Assembly: GCA_946479055.1 (NCBI GenBank)
Contig: CAMLEX010000162.1
Coordinates: 1 to 8,725, forward strand
DNA length: 8,725 bases
From: an uncultured Bacteroidota bacterium
GTDB lineage: Bacteria > Bacteroidota > Bacteroidia > Chitinophagales > Chitinophagaceae
Direction: 5' to 3'
Shown here: piece after piece, positions 8,347 through 8,725 of the stretch
How positions within the stretch are numbered: the first letter of the stretch is position 1
Layout: the number at the start of each line of letters is the position of its first letter
The notes under the pieces: model-generated
What the model saw: the letters and a program-made list of their open reading frames with translations, nothing else
Database searches by the model: none
Told to the model about the DNA's origin: nothing
Made by a program: the position numbers and the translations under genes

Positions 8347-8725
8347 TTAGTTGATGGGGTCCGTATTAAAAAATAACCGGTGATTCCCACTCAATACATG
8401 AACAATACCTGTAGTGGTTATAATACCCGAAGTCTGGCAATCATATCCACTATCCTTCTGATCCTGGGGAATGGTAGTCGGATCCAGTTCTTTATCATCC
8501 CTGGTGCCAACCACCTTTGTAAAGTTTACATAATCCACATGATCGAGGTAAGCGTTATAATCCTGTGTACGACGCAGCTTTATTAAGAACTGGATATCAG
8601 GAATGGGACCCAATGCGCTATTATATAACTTCCCCTCAACGGTCATCTGCGCCCTGTTGATTTTGCCGGTATAGATATACATTTTTAAAGAATCTTTCAT
8701 TTCACTTACCGGTAAGCTGTCAATC
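8347..8725 (-). CDS. C-terminal end of a probable fasciclin (FAS1)-domain protein, 5' end outside window
   Basis: About 125 codons are visible. The frame stays open from the right edge through an internal ATG at 8700, so that ATG is probably not the start: eight codons upstream of it (IDSLPVSE) are also open and read like ordinary protein. The C-terminal segment SGIITTTGIVHVLSGNHRLFF-type ending (GIVHVL near the end) matches the H2-like end of FAS1 domains, whose consensus is a Gly-Ile/Val-Ile/Val-His-Val-Ile/Leu motif. FAS1 domains mediate adhesion or binding in secreted proteins. In Bacteroidota such proteins are often encoded next to SusC/SusD and DUF5007-type lipoproteins, which fits the next gene downstream. 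The signal peptide and most of the domain lie outside the window, so the assignment rests on one motif and context. Confidence 0.6.
   Translation of the reverse strand, partial: IDSLPVSEMKDSLKMYIYTGKINRAQMTVEGKLYNSALGPIPDIQFLIKLRRTQDYNAYLDHVDYVNFTKVVGTRDDKELDPTTIPQDQKDSGYDCQTSGIITTTGIVHVLSGNHRLFFNTDPIN

Noticed and set aside
8347..8700. Treating the ATG at 8700 as the true start of a small 117-residue protein
   Set aside because: The frame continues open to the window edge, there is no signal peptide, and the sequence looks like the end of a FAS1 domain, so it is a C-terminal fragment of a longer gene.

Overview
The window looks like a piece of a Bacteroidota chromosome, most likely Chitinophagaceae or a close relative. 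The reasons are AT-rich DNA, no Shine-Dalgarno-like purine tracts at clear spacing before the starts, a lipoprotein pair of the sort found at the tail of SusC/SusD-type loci, and protein families (DUF885, M61, S9 with DPP4-type propeller, DUF5007-like) typical of that phylum. This placement is inference from family content, not a database match. Every supported gene is on the minus strand, so transcription runs from right to left.

Right part (8725 to 7327): the C-terminal end of a probable fasciclin-domain protein is followed after 42 bases by a complete lipoprotein resembling DUF5007. Such proteins usually sit downstream of SusC/SusD outer-membrane uptake genes, which would lie beyond the right edge. 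A strong intrinsic terminator (7247-7287) closes this unit.

Left part (7125 to 1): after a leader of about 120 bases comes a tight four-gene series with gaps of 31, 50 and 45 bases. In order of transcription it holds an exported S9 serine peptidase, an exported M61 metallopeptidase with a PDZ domain, a cytoplasmic FAD-dependent D-amino-acid dehydrogenase/oxidase (DadA-like, GTG start) and an exported DUF885 metallopeptidase cut by the left edge. The simplest reading is a peptide-scavenging operon: three envelope peptidases release small peptides or amino acids, and the flavoenzyme oxidises an imported amino or imino acid. A glycyl-aminopeptidase-like enzyme, an S9 enzyme and a D-amino-acid/D-hydroxyproline-type dehydrogenase together suggest Gly/Pro/Hyp-rich (collagen-like) peptides. 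However, the S9 protein lacks the usual DPP4 N-terminus-anchoring glutamates and the Tyr after the catalytic Ser, so its specificity may not be Xaa-Pro.

I saw no RNA genes, mobile elements, CRISPR arrays or long repeats. No stretch over 300 bases lacks a gene. The most unusual points are the operon composition, the altered S9 active-site region, and the unexplained lipoprotein pair.
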